A stretch of 64,000 nt of DNA from Colletes latitarsis (taxonomy: Eukaryota > Arthropoda > Insecta > Hymenoptera > Colletidae): positions 25,257,422 through 25,321,421 of the forward strand of contig NC_135141.1 in the NCBI RefSeq assembly GCF_051014445.1, written 5' to 3'. Made by a program: the position numbers and the translations under genes. The notes below the pieces were generated by a model. It was not told the origin of the DNA and searched no databases. It saw nothing but the letters and a program-made list of their open reading frames with translations. Shown here piece by piece: positions 13,801-27,290 of this stretch. Positions within the stretch are counted from its first letter, which is position 1. The number at the start of each line of letters is the position of its first letter.

Positions 13801-13937
13801 TTAACCCTTAAATTTATACGATCCTCCATTACTTTTTAGATACTTTAAAGAAAAGTTGATTTCCATTTACCAATTTGGTAAAAATAAACATTAAGTAGAA
13901 TAATTCAGATGAGATTGAGAGTCCACTTAAGGGTTAA
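13801..13937. mobile_element. TTAA-flanked miniature element, 137 bp
   Basis: TTAA at 13801-13804 is followed by CCCTTAA. The right end is TTAAGGG followed by TTAA at 13934-13937. The terminal repeats are short but the arrangement matches the 12.85 kb and 10.25 kb elements. The interior is AT-rich and non-coding. Confidence 0.7.
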
Positions 13938-15717
13938 ACGACGAAGTAAATTACGCGGCAGCTGCACCCGGAGCTGAATAACGAGTCTTCCCGAAGTTTT
14001 TCATTAGAAGATGCGCCCCCCGGGTGGCGTATTCGGTTTGGAGGCCTCGTAAGCGCGCGTTTCGCCGCGGATGGCCCGCTCGAAGATCGAGATAATTACA
14101 GGGAGGAACAGTCGTTCGTGGTTCGTGGCGCGTCCAAGTCGAATCGAGGAGCACCGATTGGTGGCTGGTTCGATGCAACAACGTCCCTTTAAACTGTCCC
14201 GTGTCGCACGATGCCGCTCTGCTCAACACTTTTTTACCATCTGCCCCTTGTCGGGCATATGTTGCGGGGATAACATCGAAAATGATCCGAAACAGGTAGA
14301 GGAGCCTCTAAGTCTCGACACTCGCTACCCGTCTGTCGGCGGTCACCTGTTGATTTCCTTTAAATCAAAATAATACACGTGGCTTTCCACGGTTCCTCGG
14401 TAACCGGTACTCCTGGGCTTTCCTTCGTGAGAAGCGTGAACGTCACCCACCATGGGAACGGTCCATTCCGATATTCAAACGTCGATCTTTTTACTTCGAA
14501 TAGGAAACAAATGGGCGTCGAGAAATTTATCTAAAACGTGAGGGACAGGAGGGAAAATCAAATATCAAAGGGCTGGAAAAGACTATCGAGACTCGATTTA
14601 ACTTAGTGCCGCATCAAAATTGTATACTCGAAACTCTATCATTTCGTATTCCGTTTCCAAACGATGCAACGACGTGTTCTCGTTTCACCGACGTGTCTCG
14701 ATGCATAAAACCACGTACTTTGCTCGCCGGAAACTGACCTACAAATGCCGAGCGAGGATCCAAAGACATCTTGCATGACAACTAACGATGAAAAGATAAA
14801 GCACACGAGTTCCGTTACTCCTGTGTTCGGATGATCAATGTTTTACTGTATATTTCGTGTCCTCCATTGTCGGGACTAATAAGGACGCGTCCGTGTTGCA
14901 ATAACGAACAGCTTTCCCCGTACTAAATTTGATTCACCGTCACGGGGTCGATATTGTTTCGTACTGGTCGCATTTGGTTTACCAAATGGTTGGTAATCCG
15001 GTAAATTTCGTGGAAGTTTAGACCGCATAGAGCCCGGAGCCGCTTTCTCTCAAAGATCTCGGACTCACGCGAACACCGGGCTCACGCGACTTCCGTTTTC
15101 TCGGTTTCGTCCATATGGCGCGACGGAATCGCGCCGTGATTCCAACCCTTCCGTTTCCGGTGTATCGGCGATTTCCATGCGCGGCCACGATAGGCGATTG
15201 TGCCCTGAATGGCGGGGGTCAAACCCCCCGAGGGCGAATCGAGGGGGCACTGAAAGCATCAAAGCTTGCTAGACTTGATTTATGAACGAAAATCTCGAGT
15301 AAACGCCCGTTTCCGCGCTCCGCCGGGCGTGAAATGACTTTGGGCGAGTACCGCCGCGAGCGTGGCGACCTCGTCGCGACGGCGAGTCGGCCGTGCGTGC
15401 AGTTCCGGTACCGCGGAGACCGGAAATGGCGGCTCATACACACCGCGGTGACGTTCCTGTCGCGTCCATCGCTCGTTCTGACCCCGTTTTCACTCCCGAC
15501 GACAGAAAACTGCTCGATATTTCCCTTCCCCTTCGATAAATAAATCCTATTCTTGCTCTACGATCAACCAATTTGTTGATATACAAAATAGCGTAGAGGC
15601 ACTAGGATTAATTTTAGCGTCTGGCAAGGTATTGCTTGCGATTGTATTATAATATATTATCTCAAGATCGAATATAATTAGACCGATATGACACGTGCAT
15701 TGCTTGACGCCATTATA
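13938..15717. other. Unique DNA, no gene recognised
   Basis: No supported gene, RNA or repeat. The frames are short and overlap on both strands. Confidence 0.4.
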
Positions 15718-16189
15718 CAGGGTGTTCGAAGACGAAAATCGAGAATACCAATTTGTTGATGGAGGCTTCGTTTAAAAGTTATTAACAATTAAATTCAAAA
15801 ATTTCAAATCGTTCTGGAAAAATTATTTTCGGTTGCGGGGGTCAATTACAATCACTTTTGGTCATTACACATACCCTCGAAATCCTACGCACTTTCGAGA
15901 AAAAAATTCGAGAAAGTACTGAAATTTTTCGACGAAATTAAAAAATTTCAAATCATACTAAAAAAATTATTTTCGGTTACGGGGGTCAATTACAATCATT
16001 TTTGGTGAACAGACATACCCCCGAAATCCTGGGCATTTTCGAGAAAAAAATTCAGTACGGGCGGAACTTTAAGCGTTAATAATGTTTAAACAAAGCCTCC
16101 ATCAACAAATTGGTATTCTTGATTTTCGTCTTATTTTGGCCTCTAGAATCTCCCATTAAAATTTTTCCCAGGGGTGGCCGAACACCCCG
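15718..16189 (+). mobile_element. TIR/satellite element, copy 1 (472 bp)
   Basis: The left end is CAGGGTGTTCG next to TATA on its left. The right end is CGAACACCCCG followed by TATA, so the flanking duplication could be TA or TATA. The left TIR has lost the block between CAGGGTGTTCG and AAGACGAAAATC that other copies keep. The interior holds about two module A units in plus orientation (AAATTATTTTCGGTT, then GGGGGTCAATTAC). Nothing is encoded. This is probably a non-autonomous DNA transposon; the superfamily is not determined. Confidence 0.8.
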
Positions 16190-19100
16190 TATATTGCCCG
16201 AAATACGTATCCGATTCGATCATGTATCGCCATATACTGATAATTTTTGTATCTGATCGTACAGGACGGTTGAAATATTCGAACGTATACGGATCGAAGG
16301 GATATTTCATACGTTACAAGGTAGTAGAAGGACGCGAGAAAATACGATGGGACGGAAGTAGATAAGGGAAACCAGTAATGGAAGAGATAATGATACCATA
16401 GGACTTGGTACGAATCGGTAGGCGTAGCCAAAAACGGAGTTTCTTCGGCGCTAAGACCTTCCTTCGGGATCGAGAGTCGATATCGTTTGCTATTGCGCAA
16501 GCGACGTTCCGTTTTCTTTTACGTCGCAAGCAACACCTGTCAATTGTTCTTCCCATCGGAAACACATTCTTCGCTACGCCTACCAATTCGTAACACCGGC
16601 TTTATCGTTCTCTATAGTATAATTATCTTTTCCCATTACAGGTGTCCTCATCTATTTCCGCTCGCATCGCATTATTTTGCAAGACAATTTACACGTTCGC
16701 GTCTTTCTGCCTCCATATAAGCATCGCGTAATCGATGCGTCGATAAAACACCGTCGATTTTTCCCTATCGAATGCTCCGACGTCGTTGCGTAATTCGTCG
16801 ACGATCAAGTCGTAGCTTATTTTCGTATCCTCGCCTTTTTCCCAAAAGTCACGAGTCGCAGCATGGATCCCGTATCTAATAAAAACGTAAACGTGGAATT
16901 AAAAGAAAAGATGGCGCGTAGACGCGTGAAGCATTTTCTCATTACACTAGGAATTCATGAAATTGGAAATAATGAAAGGAGACGATTCAAAGCGACTGAT
17001 TTTACAGAGAATCGTGCATCGTATAAACGAATGCGTGAATACAGGGATTCGAATTTCGATCCCAGCCGGAAACTCGATCCTGTCACGATCGAGGAGTTCG
17101 ATGGGCGCGGCCATTGACTCCGAAAACATCGGGAATTACAGCGAGGAACGTCGAAAATTATGGTTGCCGCGTAGAGACCACGCCAACAGATACCGCGCGT
17201 CCGACAGGATTCCTGGCCTCTCCGTTTCGGCGTGTTAATTAACCGCTGCTTCCCTCGAATCTCCAAGAAGATGGCCTCCCCTTTCTTCTTCCGTCGAACA
17301 TCATAGATTCCCGTCGTTTATTCCCAGCCGTCGCGCTGCCCGCCGTCGAGACTTACGTAAAGATAGCTGCGAGTCATTTACCGAGGTCGAAGGTTGCCGC
17401 ATAACCTAAGCTTTTATTGCAGTCGACATCGTCGCGGATGAAATGCCTTTTATACCCGGCGATAGTTCCTCCTCATCTCTCGCTGGCCCCGCTTTTATCG
17501 CGAAAACGAGGACGAAACGAGGTCAAAAACGGGATAGGATGGAAGAAGAGACCAAGACTATACCAAGCTACTATCCAGTGATGACTTGATGGCTAGGCGC
17601 GCTGATTGGCCGTAATAGCGACGCCTGCTCTCACACGTATTGTCATTATTGGCTGAGCCGCTCGCAACTACAATTCCATCGCGTGACAAAGGACGTGAAC
17701 GCGAACAAGACTGAGAGGCACTGGCGTAACCGTACGCTCAAAATACTAGCCGTGAATAGGAGAAAAATGTATCTCTCGTGGTTATGGAGACCCTACTGCT
17801 ATGCAGCGTAATGTCAGAGAAGCGTAACGCCGCGAAGACCTTCTCTCCTTGCCCTTGCCCCGTTTAGTTTGCGGGTGCCTAGCCAACAAGTTTCTCACTG
17901 GATAGTACACTGTTACATCCGAGTGTGTTTCATATGGGGAAAGAATCTTGTAGTCGAAAGGGAGGATCCGTGGAGCATTTCGTGAAGGGGCGTTGAGAAA
18001 TGCTAATCCAGACGATGATCTTGCGTTCTCTGACCTTAACGTCTCCAACCTGCTCGCCTCCTACTTTAAATAGCCAATGGCTTGCTTTCGTCTTAAACGA
18101 TAGAAGAGGACTCCGAATCGGTTTTCCAAAGCTCACGGAGACCGATAAACGAATGAAATTTTGCGAGAACAGGCCACGATAGCTTATCGATTTCTGATCC
18201 CCGAAAATGCTGGGGATTTCAGGCGACTATAATGGAAAGGTGTTATCGCCAGCTCGAAAAAGATCGAAAGTGTCTTGAACCCACGATAAAACTGGCTCGT
18301 ACTCGTTCCCTCGCGGTCGTTCGCTAATTAACTTCGGCACCGACTCCGATTCGGTTTTGTTGCGCGCAGATTAGCACGACGCTCTCGAAAGATAGCAACT
18401 GCTTCTCCGCGGAGTCCTCTTTTGTCTCCCGATACCAACCGTTCTCCTTCTTCTTATTGATCCGCGATTACCAGATCGTTTTTCCCCCCTTCTTTCCTTG
18501 ACCGTTTATCGCCCTGGAGACGCTCGCCGATCGCGAACCGCCTCCAAGAATAAACCCGTCGAATCGACGACCCCAGATTAATTCCCCATTGGCGCGTGGG
18601 AATTCTTGTTTTCCTCGGCAATCGAACATCTTGATTCCCGCGGCGAACAGTTTTATATAAATAGCCTTTCGAAACGACGCAACGGCGAATCTTGTACGTA
18701 CATATGCAGAAACTTAGCTGAGACTCTCGAAGCCAGGGATATTATTTGATCGTGGGTGGTCGGGTTGCATTATACTTGCTAATAATCGTTTTAATTTTCA
18801 CCCCCTATCGGGAGGCTGGCTGGTCTCCGGGCGGTGTTTGCAACGCAAATTTATCGCGGCCTCCCGTTTATCGGGTCAGCCTCTGTCGGAGAAGACGCGC
18901 AGTCTTACACACGTGCCACCGAGTGCAGCTGTGCGCAAAATTTATGGTGTATATCGGCTAGCAGTTAGCAATTTCTACGTAACGCGCGCTAGTTATTACC
19001 GGACCGACCGATAACGAATACCAACCGCCGGAGAAAAAGGTGAAACCGATAGGGAGGCCGTTATCGAGCGACCAACGCCGATTCTTTCGCCTTAGAAAGT

Positions 19101-19302
19101 AAATAATCGCGCTCGAGCTCCGCCGATTGGTCCAGTCGAGCGACAAACGATTTTTCCGCCGGTCAGATTACGCGAGGACGCGCGCCATCTTAGATTATGC
19201 TCGATCTTTGCTCGAGAATTTCATTTAATTTTAATACCAGGAAACGTGGCCACTTCCTAAATCGCATTTTGTGATTGTATTTGGCGAGATCCGATCCAGG
19301 AC
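16190..19302. other. Unique DNA, no gene recognised
   Basis: An 84-codon plus-strand frame at 16863-17117 begins at a good ATG but matches no family I know. The stretch 17560-18170 contains two ATTGG boxes (about 17609 and 17651), a TTTAAATAG string and a CCAAT near 18065-18080. It could be promoter-like DNA or an old LTR remnant, but I found no terminal repeats to support the latter. Confidence 0.4.
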
Positions 19303-20400
19303 AATTAAAAATTTCAAATCGTTTTGGAAAAATTATTTTCGGTTTCGAGGGTCAATTACAATAATTTTTGGTGAATAGACATACCCCTGAAATCCTACCC
19401 ACTTTCTAGAAAAAAATTCGAGAAGGTGTGAAATTTTTCGACGGAGAAAAAAAATTTCAAATCGTTTTGGAAAAATTATTTTCGGTTGCGAGGGTCAATT
19501 ACAATCATTTTTGGTCATTACACATACCCCCGAAATCCTACCCACTTTCTAGAAAAAAATTCGAGAAGGTGTGAAATTTTTCGACGGAGAAAAAAAATTT
19601 CAAATCGTTTTGGAAAAATTATTTTCGGTTGCAGGGGTCAATTACAATCATTTTAGGTGAATAGACATATCTCCGAAATCCTACCCATTTTCTAGAAAAA
19701 AATTCGAGAAGGTGTGAATTTTTTCGACGGGAAAGAAAAATTTCAAATCGTTTTGGAAAAATTATTTTCGATTGCAGGGGTCAATTACAATCATTTTTGG
19801 TCATTACACATACCCCCGAAATCCTACCCACTTTCTAGAAAAAAATTCGAGAAGGTGTGAAATTTTTCGACGGAGAAAAAAAATTTCAAATCGTTTTGGA
19901 AAAATTATTTTCGATTGCAGGGGTCAATTACAATCATTTTTGGTCATTACACATACCCCCGAAATCCTACCCACTTTCTAGAAAAAAATTCGAGAAGGTG
20001 TGAAATTTTTCGACGGAGAAAAAAAATTTCAAATCGTTTTGGAAAAATTATTTTCGGTTTCGGGGGTCAATTACAATCATTTTTTGTGAATAGACATATC
20101 CCCGAAATCCTACCCACTTTCTAAAAAAAAATTCGAGAAGGTGTGAAATTTTTCAATAAAAAAAAAAATTTCAAATCGTTTTGGAAAAATTATTTTCGGT
20201 TTCGGGGGTCAATTACAATCATTTTAGGTGAATAGACATATCTCCGAAATCCTACCCATTTTCTAGAAAAAAATTCGAGAAGGTGTGAATTTTTTCGACG
20301 GGAAAGAAAAATTTCAAATCGTTTTGGAAAAATTATTTTCGATTGCAGGGGTCAATTACAATCATTTTTGGTGAATAGATACCCTCGAAATCCTGCGTAT
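19303..20400 (+). repeat. 143-bp tandem array (module A), about 8 units
   Basis: The anchor AATTATTTTC recurs at 19331, 19474, 19617, 19760, 19903, 20046, 20188 and 20331, a period of 143 bp with one 142-bp step. Units differ mainly in the GGTCATTACACATA versus GGTGAATAGACATA segment and in the length of an A-run. The same unit occurs in most other copies of the TIR element. Open frames that cross the units are by-products of the repeat. Confidence 0.9.
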
Positions 20401-20553
20401 TTTCGAGAAAAAAATTCAGTAAGTGCGGAACTTTAAGCGTTAATAACTTTTTAACAAAGCCTCAGTCAAGAAATTGATATTCTTGATTTTCGTCTTATTT
20501 TGGCCTCTAGAATCCCCCATTCAAATTTTTCTCAGGGGTGGCTGAACACCCTG
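19303..20553 (+). mobile_element. TIR/satellite element, copy 2, left end missing
   Basis: The right TIR is complete: it runs from about 20455 to CCCTG at 20553 and is followed by TATA. No left TIR is present; similarity starts directly inside a module A unit at about 19303. The interior is a tandem array of module A, listed separately. The missing left end marks this as a truncated, non-mobile copy. Confidence 0.8.
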
Positions 20554-23349
20554 TATAGTCGAATTACGACTAATAGCCGTCTAATTGACGTCACGGTTCG
20601 AGCATGGGTGTCTAAGCAGACGGAACGATACGACTGGATGACCATTATCGTCGACGAGGGAGAAAGAGTATGACTGTTTCTTTCTGCCCTCTCAAAGTTC
20701 AAAGGTTCGACCGATAATACGTTCGCTAGCCTGACATCCAAGCTTAACAGATAAGAAATCAGCCTTGGTTGTTTTTCGTTTTATGCGAGCGCGTGTCTTG
20801 GATACTTTCACGCGTTATCTCGTTTCCTTTTCTGCCAGTCGATCGTCGATGATCCGATCGCGAAGCAAACCTGGATGAAGCTTATGCTTTGCTTAAATAA
20901 TTGTAAAAGATTTCCTGTGGATAAGAACTTGGACGATAAGTAATAAACACTTACATAGTAACACAAAAAAAAGAACAGGGAAAAAGGAATATTTCTATTT
21001 ACTACCGATTATATAAATACTTGTTAACTATTTCAGCATTCGTTACCAAATTCTAGCTTATTTCCGTGTGGAAATTTACGCGCGTATTCCACAGGATAAT
21101 GAAATGGTATAACCATCTAGCGGTGACTGTACTGTACTCCAAACTCATGTTTCCTCGGTTGTAAATAGAGATCTCAGGCTTACAGACTGAGTTTATAGAT
21201 CTAAGTACAAATATTATATAATTGCAATAGTAATATGCAAGATCGGGTTTGGCAGATTTCAAATTTAACAAGATTATTTTTATGTTAGAAAAGGATGCAC
21301 CGCTGCAAGAGAGATTCCACTGCCATCTATACACAGAACGTCCAAGTTTATCGAGAAATAGTGCATAGTACACCAAACATATGTATAGATGACGGCGCAA
21401 TCTCAATCTTGCAGCGATCCGGTGTGGACAAGATGGAAGAGACTTATCGAAACGATTTTTATTTTCTCGGTATACGACCACTTTATTCTTCTTTGTACAT
21501 TTTTACATTTATCGTAACCGATCGCCACGGAGTAAGCGAATCTTTCGAGATAACAAAACAGTATGAATCTTCCTAAAACTAGGTTTACCAACTAATGATC
21601 TTAAAACTAACTATCCTATGGCTAGAAACTATACCTAACTTAAATACCCTAGGGCATATAGGGAGTTTTTCTCCGCAAGTGTCTTGGCGCCACATTACGG
21701 TTGCACCGCTGCGGATCGTCGATGCGCGCGAGTTCTGTTTTCTCGACCGTCGAGCCAAAACTGTCGTAATCGTTGCTTCGTTTTATATTTCTTGAATCTG
21801 GAATTTTCTAGACATGCTAAATTAAAGGTCGGCGGTGTAGAGACAAATTATTAAATCGGAACAATGACTTGAAAGTTGCAATTTAGTATTGCAATTTCAA
21901 AGCGTGTCCAAGAATATCTCTGGCCGCGAGGACTCGACAAAGAAATGTACCGCGTGTGCTATACATATACTCGTACATCATGTTACAGAGCGCAAAAACA
22001 CGCTGGTTTCTGGTTTTATTGTTAAAACGTTGCATCGCGATCGCTGCTGCACAGCGTCGGGGATTACATTCGCTATGTGTTCTGCCTCGTGCTCCTAATG
22101 ACTCAATTTATTAAGCGGCGATTCAAAAGCTCGCCTCCCTAGGCTTCGTCGCATTGATATTGCACCTTCAAAAGATCATGCAACGCGCAACCCTCGACAG
22201 AGATTTATGACGGTTAAACGCAATTTCATTATTCTATCTTATCGGATTAACAGAGATCGCGCCTTTTTCTTTTTCTTTCAAAGCTTTCGTTTTATTTATG
22301 GCCGCACGCAGACGGTGATCGTAAATTATTAAGACCCACAACGGAAACATAATAGCGGCATAATCGAAGCCAAATTGTTCCACGGCTCCAAGTACAGCTT
22401 GAGAATTTTCCTAAGAACGCGCAGTGTCTTTTTCGGCAAACAAATTCCGAGACTTTGTCACTCGTAAAAGTCGAAGCCGCGTACGCCGAATCGAGAGCAA
22501 CAGGCTGCCGGTCGGGGAAAGTCGACTCGAAATTCAATCGAGCCAGTGAATCGTATAATTTTCTGCAATTAACATTCTCCGTACAAAGCTATTCAATTCG
22601 TACCGCGATTAATCGAAACACCGTGAGAAAAAGTCCCGTGGAAAGTGAAATGGGGGGGTTCGATGACTACGGAACAATTCCCCGCGTTGCGTTCGTTCGA
22701 TAGAGAGGTTTCCACGCTTTGGTAGAAGCGGGAATCATTTTGCTTCTCAAGTAGAGCAAATTGCATCGAACTTCCTACTTTTGCCGTCGACGTAATCACG
22801 CCGGGCTTCGTTGTTACGGTTTTACGGTGCCGACGGTGCTTTTTATCCCGGAGAATTCATTACGTAAACGTTACGGACCGAAGTTTGACAGTGCATCGAA
22901 GCTGGGAAACTCTGTTCGATCGCGCTTGGTCACGGCGATATTGCTATTGCATCTCGATTCCGTACTGGACTGCCTTGGTGTCACCTTACATCATCCAGTG
23001 CATGACGATTATAGGTTTGGAATTTTGAAAAATTCATTCCTGTTACGCAGCTTCGAACAGGTAGCCACTGTTTTTCCTGCCTCTCTAACGCATTTCACTT
23101 ACCTTTTCACGAGCCAGGAAACGTCGGAAATTTACGTTCCTACGATATTTCTATATGTAGTTTCCTCGAAAGAATATTAACCCTTCGTTGAAATAAAGGG
23201 AGGAAAAGATTCTGGACTCGATGTTTCCCTCGTTCGAGGGTCAAGGTGTATTTTCTATCAGCGAACGCGCGCTCGAAGAAACGACAAAGGGCGAACAATT
23301 TTACAAACGGTCGCGAGGGCTTTTCGGGAAAAAATCGGTGAAACCGGTT
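20554..23349. other. Unique DNA, no gene recognised
   Basis: AT-richer unique sequence (20900-21300 especially) with no recognised gene or repeat. A 139-codon plus-strand frame at 22761-23180 has no recognisable feature. Confidence 0.4.
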
Positions 23350-25760
23350 ACACCCGATCGTTGAAGTATCAGTGGTCACCGACGACACGTACGTGGTGCA
23401 TATGACACGCGCACAGGTAGGAGTTAAGATGCGAGCACGTTGGGTAGTAGTGCGTTAGGCGGGGTGCGCCGGTTCGGTTGGTACGGGTGTGAGCACGGCG
23501 GGTAATAGCGCGGAGGCGGCCAGTCGTCCAGTCGAGCCGCGACCACCGAGCGGTGAGCGTATCTTTCGTACTTTGTCTTCCGCTTCGACGGGGAAAGAAA
23601 GTCACGGAGAAGCAGGGAGAAAAAATAATAGGAAAGGGATTCGAAATTGTCACTGTACCCGATTATGTATTTCCGTTCGAGCGTGCAGGGCTGTGGTGCT
23701 ATAGCTGGCTGCGCGAAGGTCTGTCTACGTTTCGCCGAAGTCTCGCGTGCACAGAAGTAAACAGAGGGTGAACGAGGACACGCGATTCGTCGGTGCGTGT
23801 CCACGCACGCGTACACGTTCCATGCGATACGTTTATACGCAATGTGCATTCTAGCGATCGTACGATTCGTTTCGCGCGACCCGACTTTCACGAGTTTGGT
23901 AATTCGGGGATAACACGGTCGCATCCGTCGTCGTCGGACATTCGGTGTAGACCTGGAGACGATACCGGATCCATCGGCTGGAAGTTCGTAATAAAAAAAA
24001 AGAAGGGAAACGAGTACGTCGTAGCTGTATATCGAACGCATCCTTGAGCACGGTGGTCGAAAAGGGAAAGACGGGAGCGGATCGGTTACCAGCTCTGTCG
24101 ATAACGCACGGTCCGTGTCTCGGTTGGTACGCGAGCGACAGTCGCGAAAACGGTCGTGTTTTTGCATCTGCCGGGCGACGTCTCCGGAATTATATGCACC
24201 GCGTCCCTGGTCTGCATCGCGTTTTGCAGCACGTTGTGGGCCCCGAAGGCTCTGTCTAAGTAACAGTACTTCCTCGCGCTCGCTGGAACAAGCCTCTCTC
24301 CGAAGAACGGGACCCACACTCCACGAGTCCGCTCTCCACACGCTCCTCCGGCCCCTCCGTCGTCGCTCGGCCGAACACTCTCTTTCTGTGTGCGTTTCCC
24401 CTCTCCTTCTATCGTGTCCGAAGTAGTCTGGCCGGTCGAGCACGGGGAGTCTCGTGGAACCAGTCCTCGTACGGTGGACCTCTCGGTTGGGACCTGGCGA
24501 AGAGTGGTGGTCGCTGATTCTCGGTGTAAACCGGCACCTTTTGCACCTGCCGCGAGATTCCAAGTTTTTCGGCTTTCCAAACCCCCAAGTCGTTCTGCTC
24601 TACGTATTACGCGGACCGTTCCGAGAAGCGCTCGCCTGGATTTACGTCGTGGTTGTTTTCCATCGTGCCGCGAGCCTCGAATCGATTTCTCGCGAACCGG
24701 GGCCCGCCGCGTGTTTATCGCGTAAACCAGTCCTGCCGGTCGGAAGGACGCATCGGTCATTCGTTAAGTGGCACGCTTTTGCGTTCGGGGCAGAAGCTTT
24801 TCGAGCTCGATACCGGCAGGAATCGAGGACAACGATCCAAGCGTCGGGGCGAAACGAGAATTTCGACGATAATAACAAACCGATCCCGTACACCGTCGCG
24901 CGAACGTCGTGATGCTCGCGTCACTCGATTTGTCGCGATCTAGTTTTCGGAGGACACCGAGGTGTAAAGACGAAAACGATTTCGCGAGTGGCGAGGACAG
25001 TTGTCAGTGAATCAGTCGAGTCGGTGACACGTGCCAGTTTCGATCGGAACCATCTTCTCCGGGGCCAATGCCAGTCGTCGAAGCATGCATCGTGAAAATA
25101 AAATGAACGACAGAGTCGGGTGTTTCGACGGTGCGGAAGAGTTCGTCGCTGACGCCACGGTCGCAGGATCGTCTGGTTGGTGAGAGAGAGGTTATGTGGC
25201 TCTCTCCGTGCTCGACCTAACCTCCAAGTGTCTCGGTCGCGAGTCCCACTAATCTAATTCGTGCGTCTTATCGTTGCGCACTCGATGGAAGTGCAATCAG
25301 CCTTTGCGCCGTGTAACGTGTAACTGTCCGGTGTCGATTTGGTAAATCTGGGAACGAGAACGATCGACGGAAGGTTTCGATCCGTCCTCGTCGAATCCGG
25401 AGAAGTTGTTACGAGTGATCGATGCAGTTTGTGGTCTCGTCGGTCGTTTCGATCACCGTCGTTATTCGATTCTCGCGAGGGTAACGTAGCAAAGTGGCTT
25501 TTTCCGCGTTGTGCGTGCCTAGCTGTGCCCCCGTGTGTGCTGTCTTTTATTTTATTCATCGATACGGCGAGGTGTGTGCTCGGAACGCCTAAACGAACCG
25601 ATGGATCGACGCTGAGGGGGACCTTCGTTCGAAGAATTTGCGGGGAAACAGCCAGAAATGAAGACCACACAACGCGCTCTAAGGTAATACCACTGCGAAT
25701 GTTCCTCGAGGAGGATCACGCTATGTATCTAGTTACGCTTTACGTTCTCTTGTACAGTTA
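23350..25760. other. CpG-rich, stop-poor block; possible promoter and 5' exon
   Basis: This block is CpG-rich and poor in TA, so several frames stay open at once, including the longest frame of the window (minus, 24563-23424, 379 codons, Arg- and Ser-rich, no domain seen). The part from about 24960 resembles insect 5'-UTR sequence: TCAGT occurs near 25005, and plausible splice donors follow at about 25178 (TTG|GTGAGA) and 25682 (AAG|GTAATA). A short frame, ATG AAG ACC ACA CAA, starts at 25659 just before the second donor. A plus-strand first exon is possible but not shown; nothing downstream in the window is a clear second exon. Confidence 0.25.
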
Positions 25761-26564
25761 ACGATAACAGTACGCGTCGTAGTTCGCAATAAAAGCTCGT
25801 TCGTTTAACGAGGAACGTAACGAGCCGCATTTGTTCGGGCCGCTGAAAAGTTACGGCGCGTTAATGCTCTAACGGGCATATATAGAAACATTCTCCAACG
25901 ATCTGTTACGGGACCATTTCCCTCGGCGTTCGCGTTAATCTTTTATTTCTTTCCCGCGCGAACACGCGCCGCGGCGGACATATTGTTTCCCGACAGGGAG
26001 CAAGAAAAATGTTGCCATAGAATCCGTCGTGAAAGAGGCTACGCGTGTCGTAGGTATGCTACACACGACGGGAAAGCAGCTGGTTTCCAGTACAATTTCT
26101 TTTGCCTTTTCCACGCCGCGGACGAGACACCTCATTTATTAAGAATGTCTGTAGGTGGCGGTAGTCACCGTTGACATTTGCATCATTTTGTAACCTCTCC
26201 GGGATACTTTTTCCATGGGTTCGTCGGCGCACGTAGATGCAATTACAGGGGCGTGTAGCGTCCTGCGTCTTCGAAAGGATTCCGTCAACGGGTTTTGTTT
26301 TCGTTCTATTCGGGCTTCGTTAGAAAGAGTACCGACGAATGATTAATGCGATCGTTTCGTAAGAACCGTCCGGGCTCGCTTCTTTTGGTTAGCAGCGAAC
26401 CGCGAGCCGCGTTCAATCACAGGATTAACTCCGCCATCTGCTCGTAGCTCGCGCGCGGGTCCATTGATAAATTAACAGGTAGCCGGGTTACAATCGAAAG
26501 CCAATTACGTCGGTGCGTCTTCGTTAGGGCGTGGAACGGTTCGCGGGGCCTCGTAAAAGCTTTG
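25761..26564. other. Unique DNA, no gene recognised
   Basis: CpG-containing unique sequence between the CpG-rich block and the fold-back element. No feature seen. Confidence 0.4.
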
Positions 26565-27200
26565 AAAGGGTATAGCCGAATAAGGGGGTCAAATGTGCCC
26601 CCAAACCGAATTGAACGAATGATAGGTCATTCGATAGCTTATCCAAAAAAAACCATGTGTGCAAATTTTTAACTTGAAATCTCGACCGTGGGGGTAGTAA
26701 TGGGGTGAAAACGAAAATCATGTTTTTCAACAATTTCTCTTAACCTATTGAGTAAAAAAATGTAAAAAAATTCAGAGACACTTCGGGTACTGGGACACAT
26801 ATTTTGGGAGATTTTCAGATTTTTTGATCGAAGAACCAGGTAGTAAAAAATAAAAAACCGCAAAAAATGCCGAAAAATGCCAATTACGTATCGAAGGAGG
26901 CCCGGAACTACTTTTATACTTTTACAGTAAACACGTATTGCTATTACTATTATTCTCAATTTTTTTCAGATTTTTCATTTTGGTGCGCCGCAGTGAAAAA
27001 AAATAAAAACCGATTTTTTCCTCATTTTCTGCATATTAGAGTAACTTACACGTTGAATTTTTATGCATTCTTCGATATACGAGTGTTTTGTACACTGTTT
27101 AATGTTTCTACACTAAGCAGAATTACATAACAATTGAAAGAAATAAAATAAACCAACCGTTGAGCGCAACATATCCTAAAAAATCAACGATGTTTTCAAC

Positions 27201-27290
27201 AGGGTCGTTGGCGTAGCGTTAGAGTGTCCGACTGTGGAATCGCTGGAAGTTTTTTTACCGTAGGTTCGAGTCTCTCTTTGGGACTTAGAA
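27201..27290 (+). other. tRNA-like sequence in left arm
   Basis: A box A-like TGGCGTAGCGTTAG lies at 27209-27222 and a box B-like GGTTCGAGTCT at 27263-27273. The 54-bp spacing fits a tRNA with a long variable region. A partial anticodon stem can be drawn around CGACTGTGGAATCG, with GTG in the anticodon position. The acceptor and T stems pair poorly, and a run of seven T at about 27250 would end Pol III transcription early. I read it as a tRNA-derived Pol III promoter or tRNA pseudogene, not a working tRNA. Confidence 0.45.

Noticed and set aside
16863..17117. 84-codon plus-strand frame starting at a good ATG
   Set aside because: Composition is plausible but there is no recognisable family, and minus-strand frames cover the same bases. 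Not enough to call a gene.
17560..18170. Possible solo LTR or promoter with ATTGG/CCAAT boxes and TTTAAATAG
   Set aside because: No TG...CA ends with a matching target duplication could be found, and no gene follows in either direction.
19772..20124. Repeated 69-codon frames across the 143-bp array
   Set aside because: They are the same tandem unit read in one frame. The frames end whenever the unit length shifts phase, so they are a by-product of the repeat.
19303..20400. CRISPR-like array
   Set aside because: Units are 143 bp, repeated over their full length with no unique spacers, and the genome is eukaryotic.
23179..23290. TTAACCCTTCG start of another TTAA element
   Set aside because: No inverted partner followed by TTAA exists downstream within a few hundred bases.
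23424..24563. 379-codon minus-strand frame, the longest in the window
   Set aside because: It is Arg- and Ser-rich with no domain or signal. Other frames on both strands are also open across the same CpG-rich block, so composition is the simpler explanation. Kept only as part of the possible gene-start finding.
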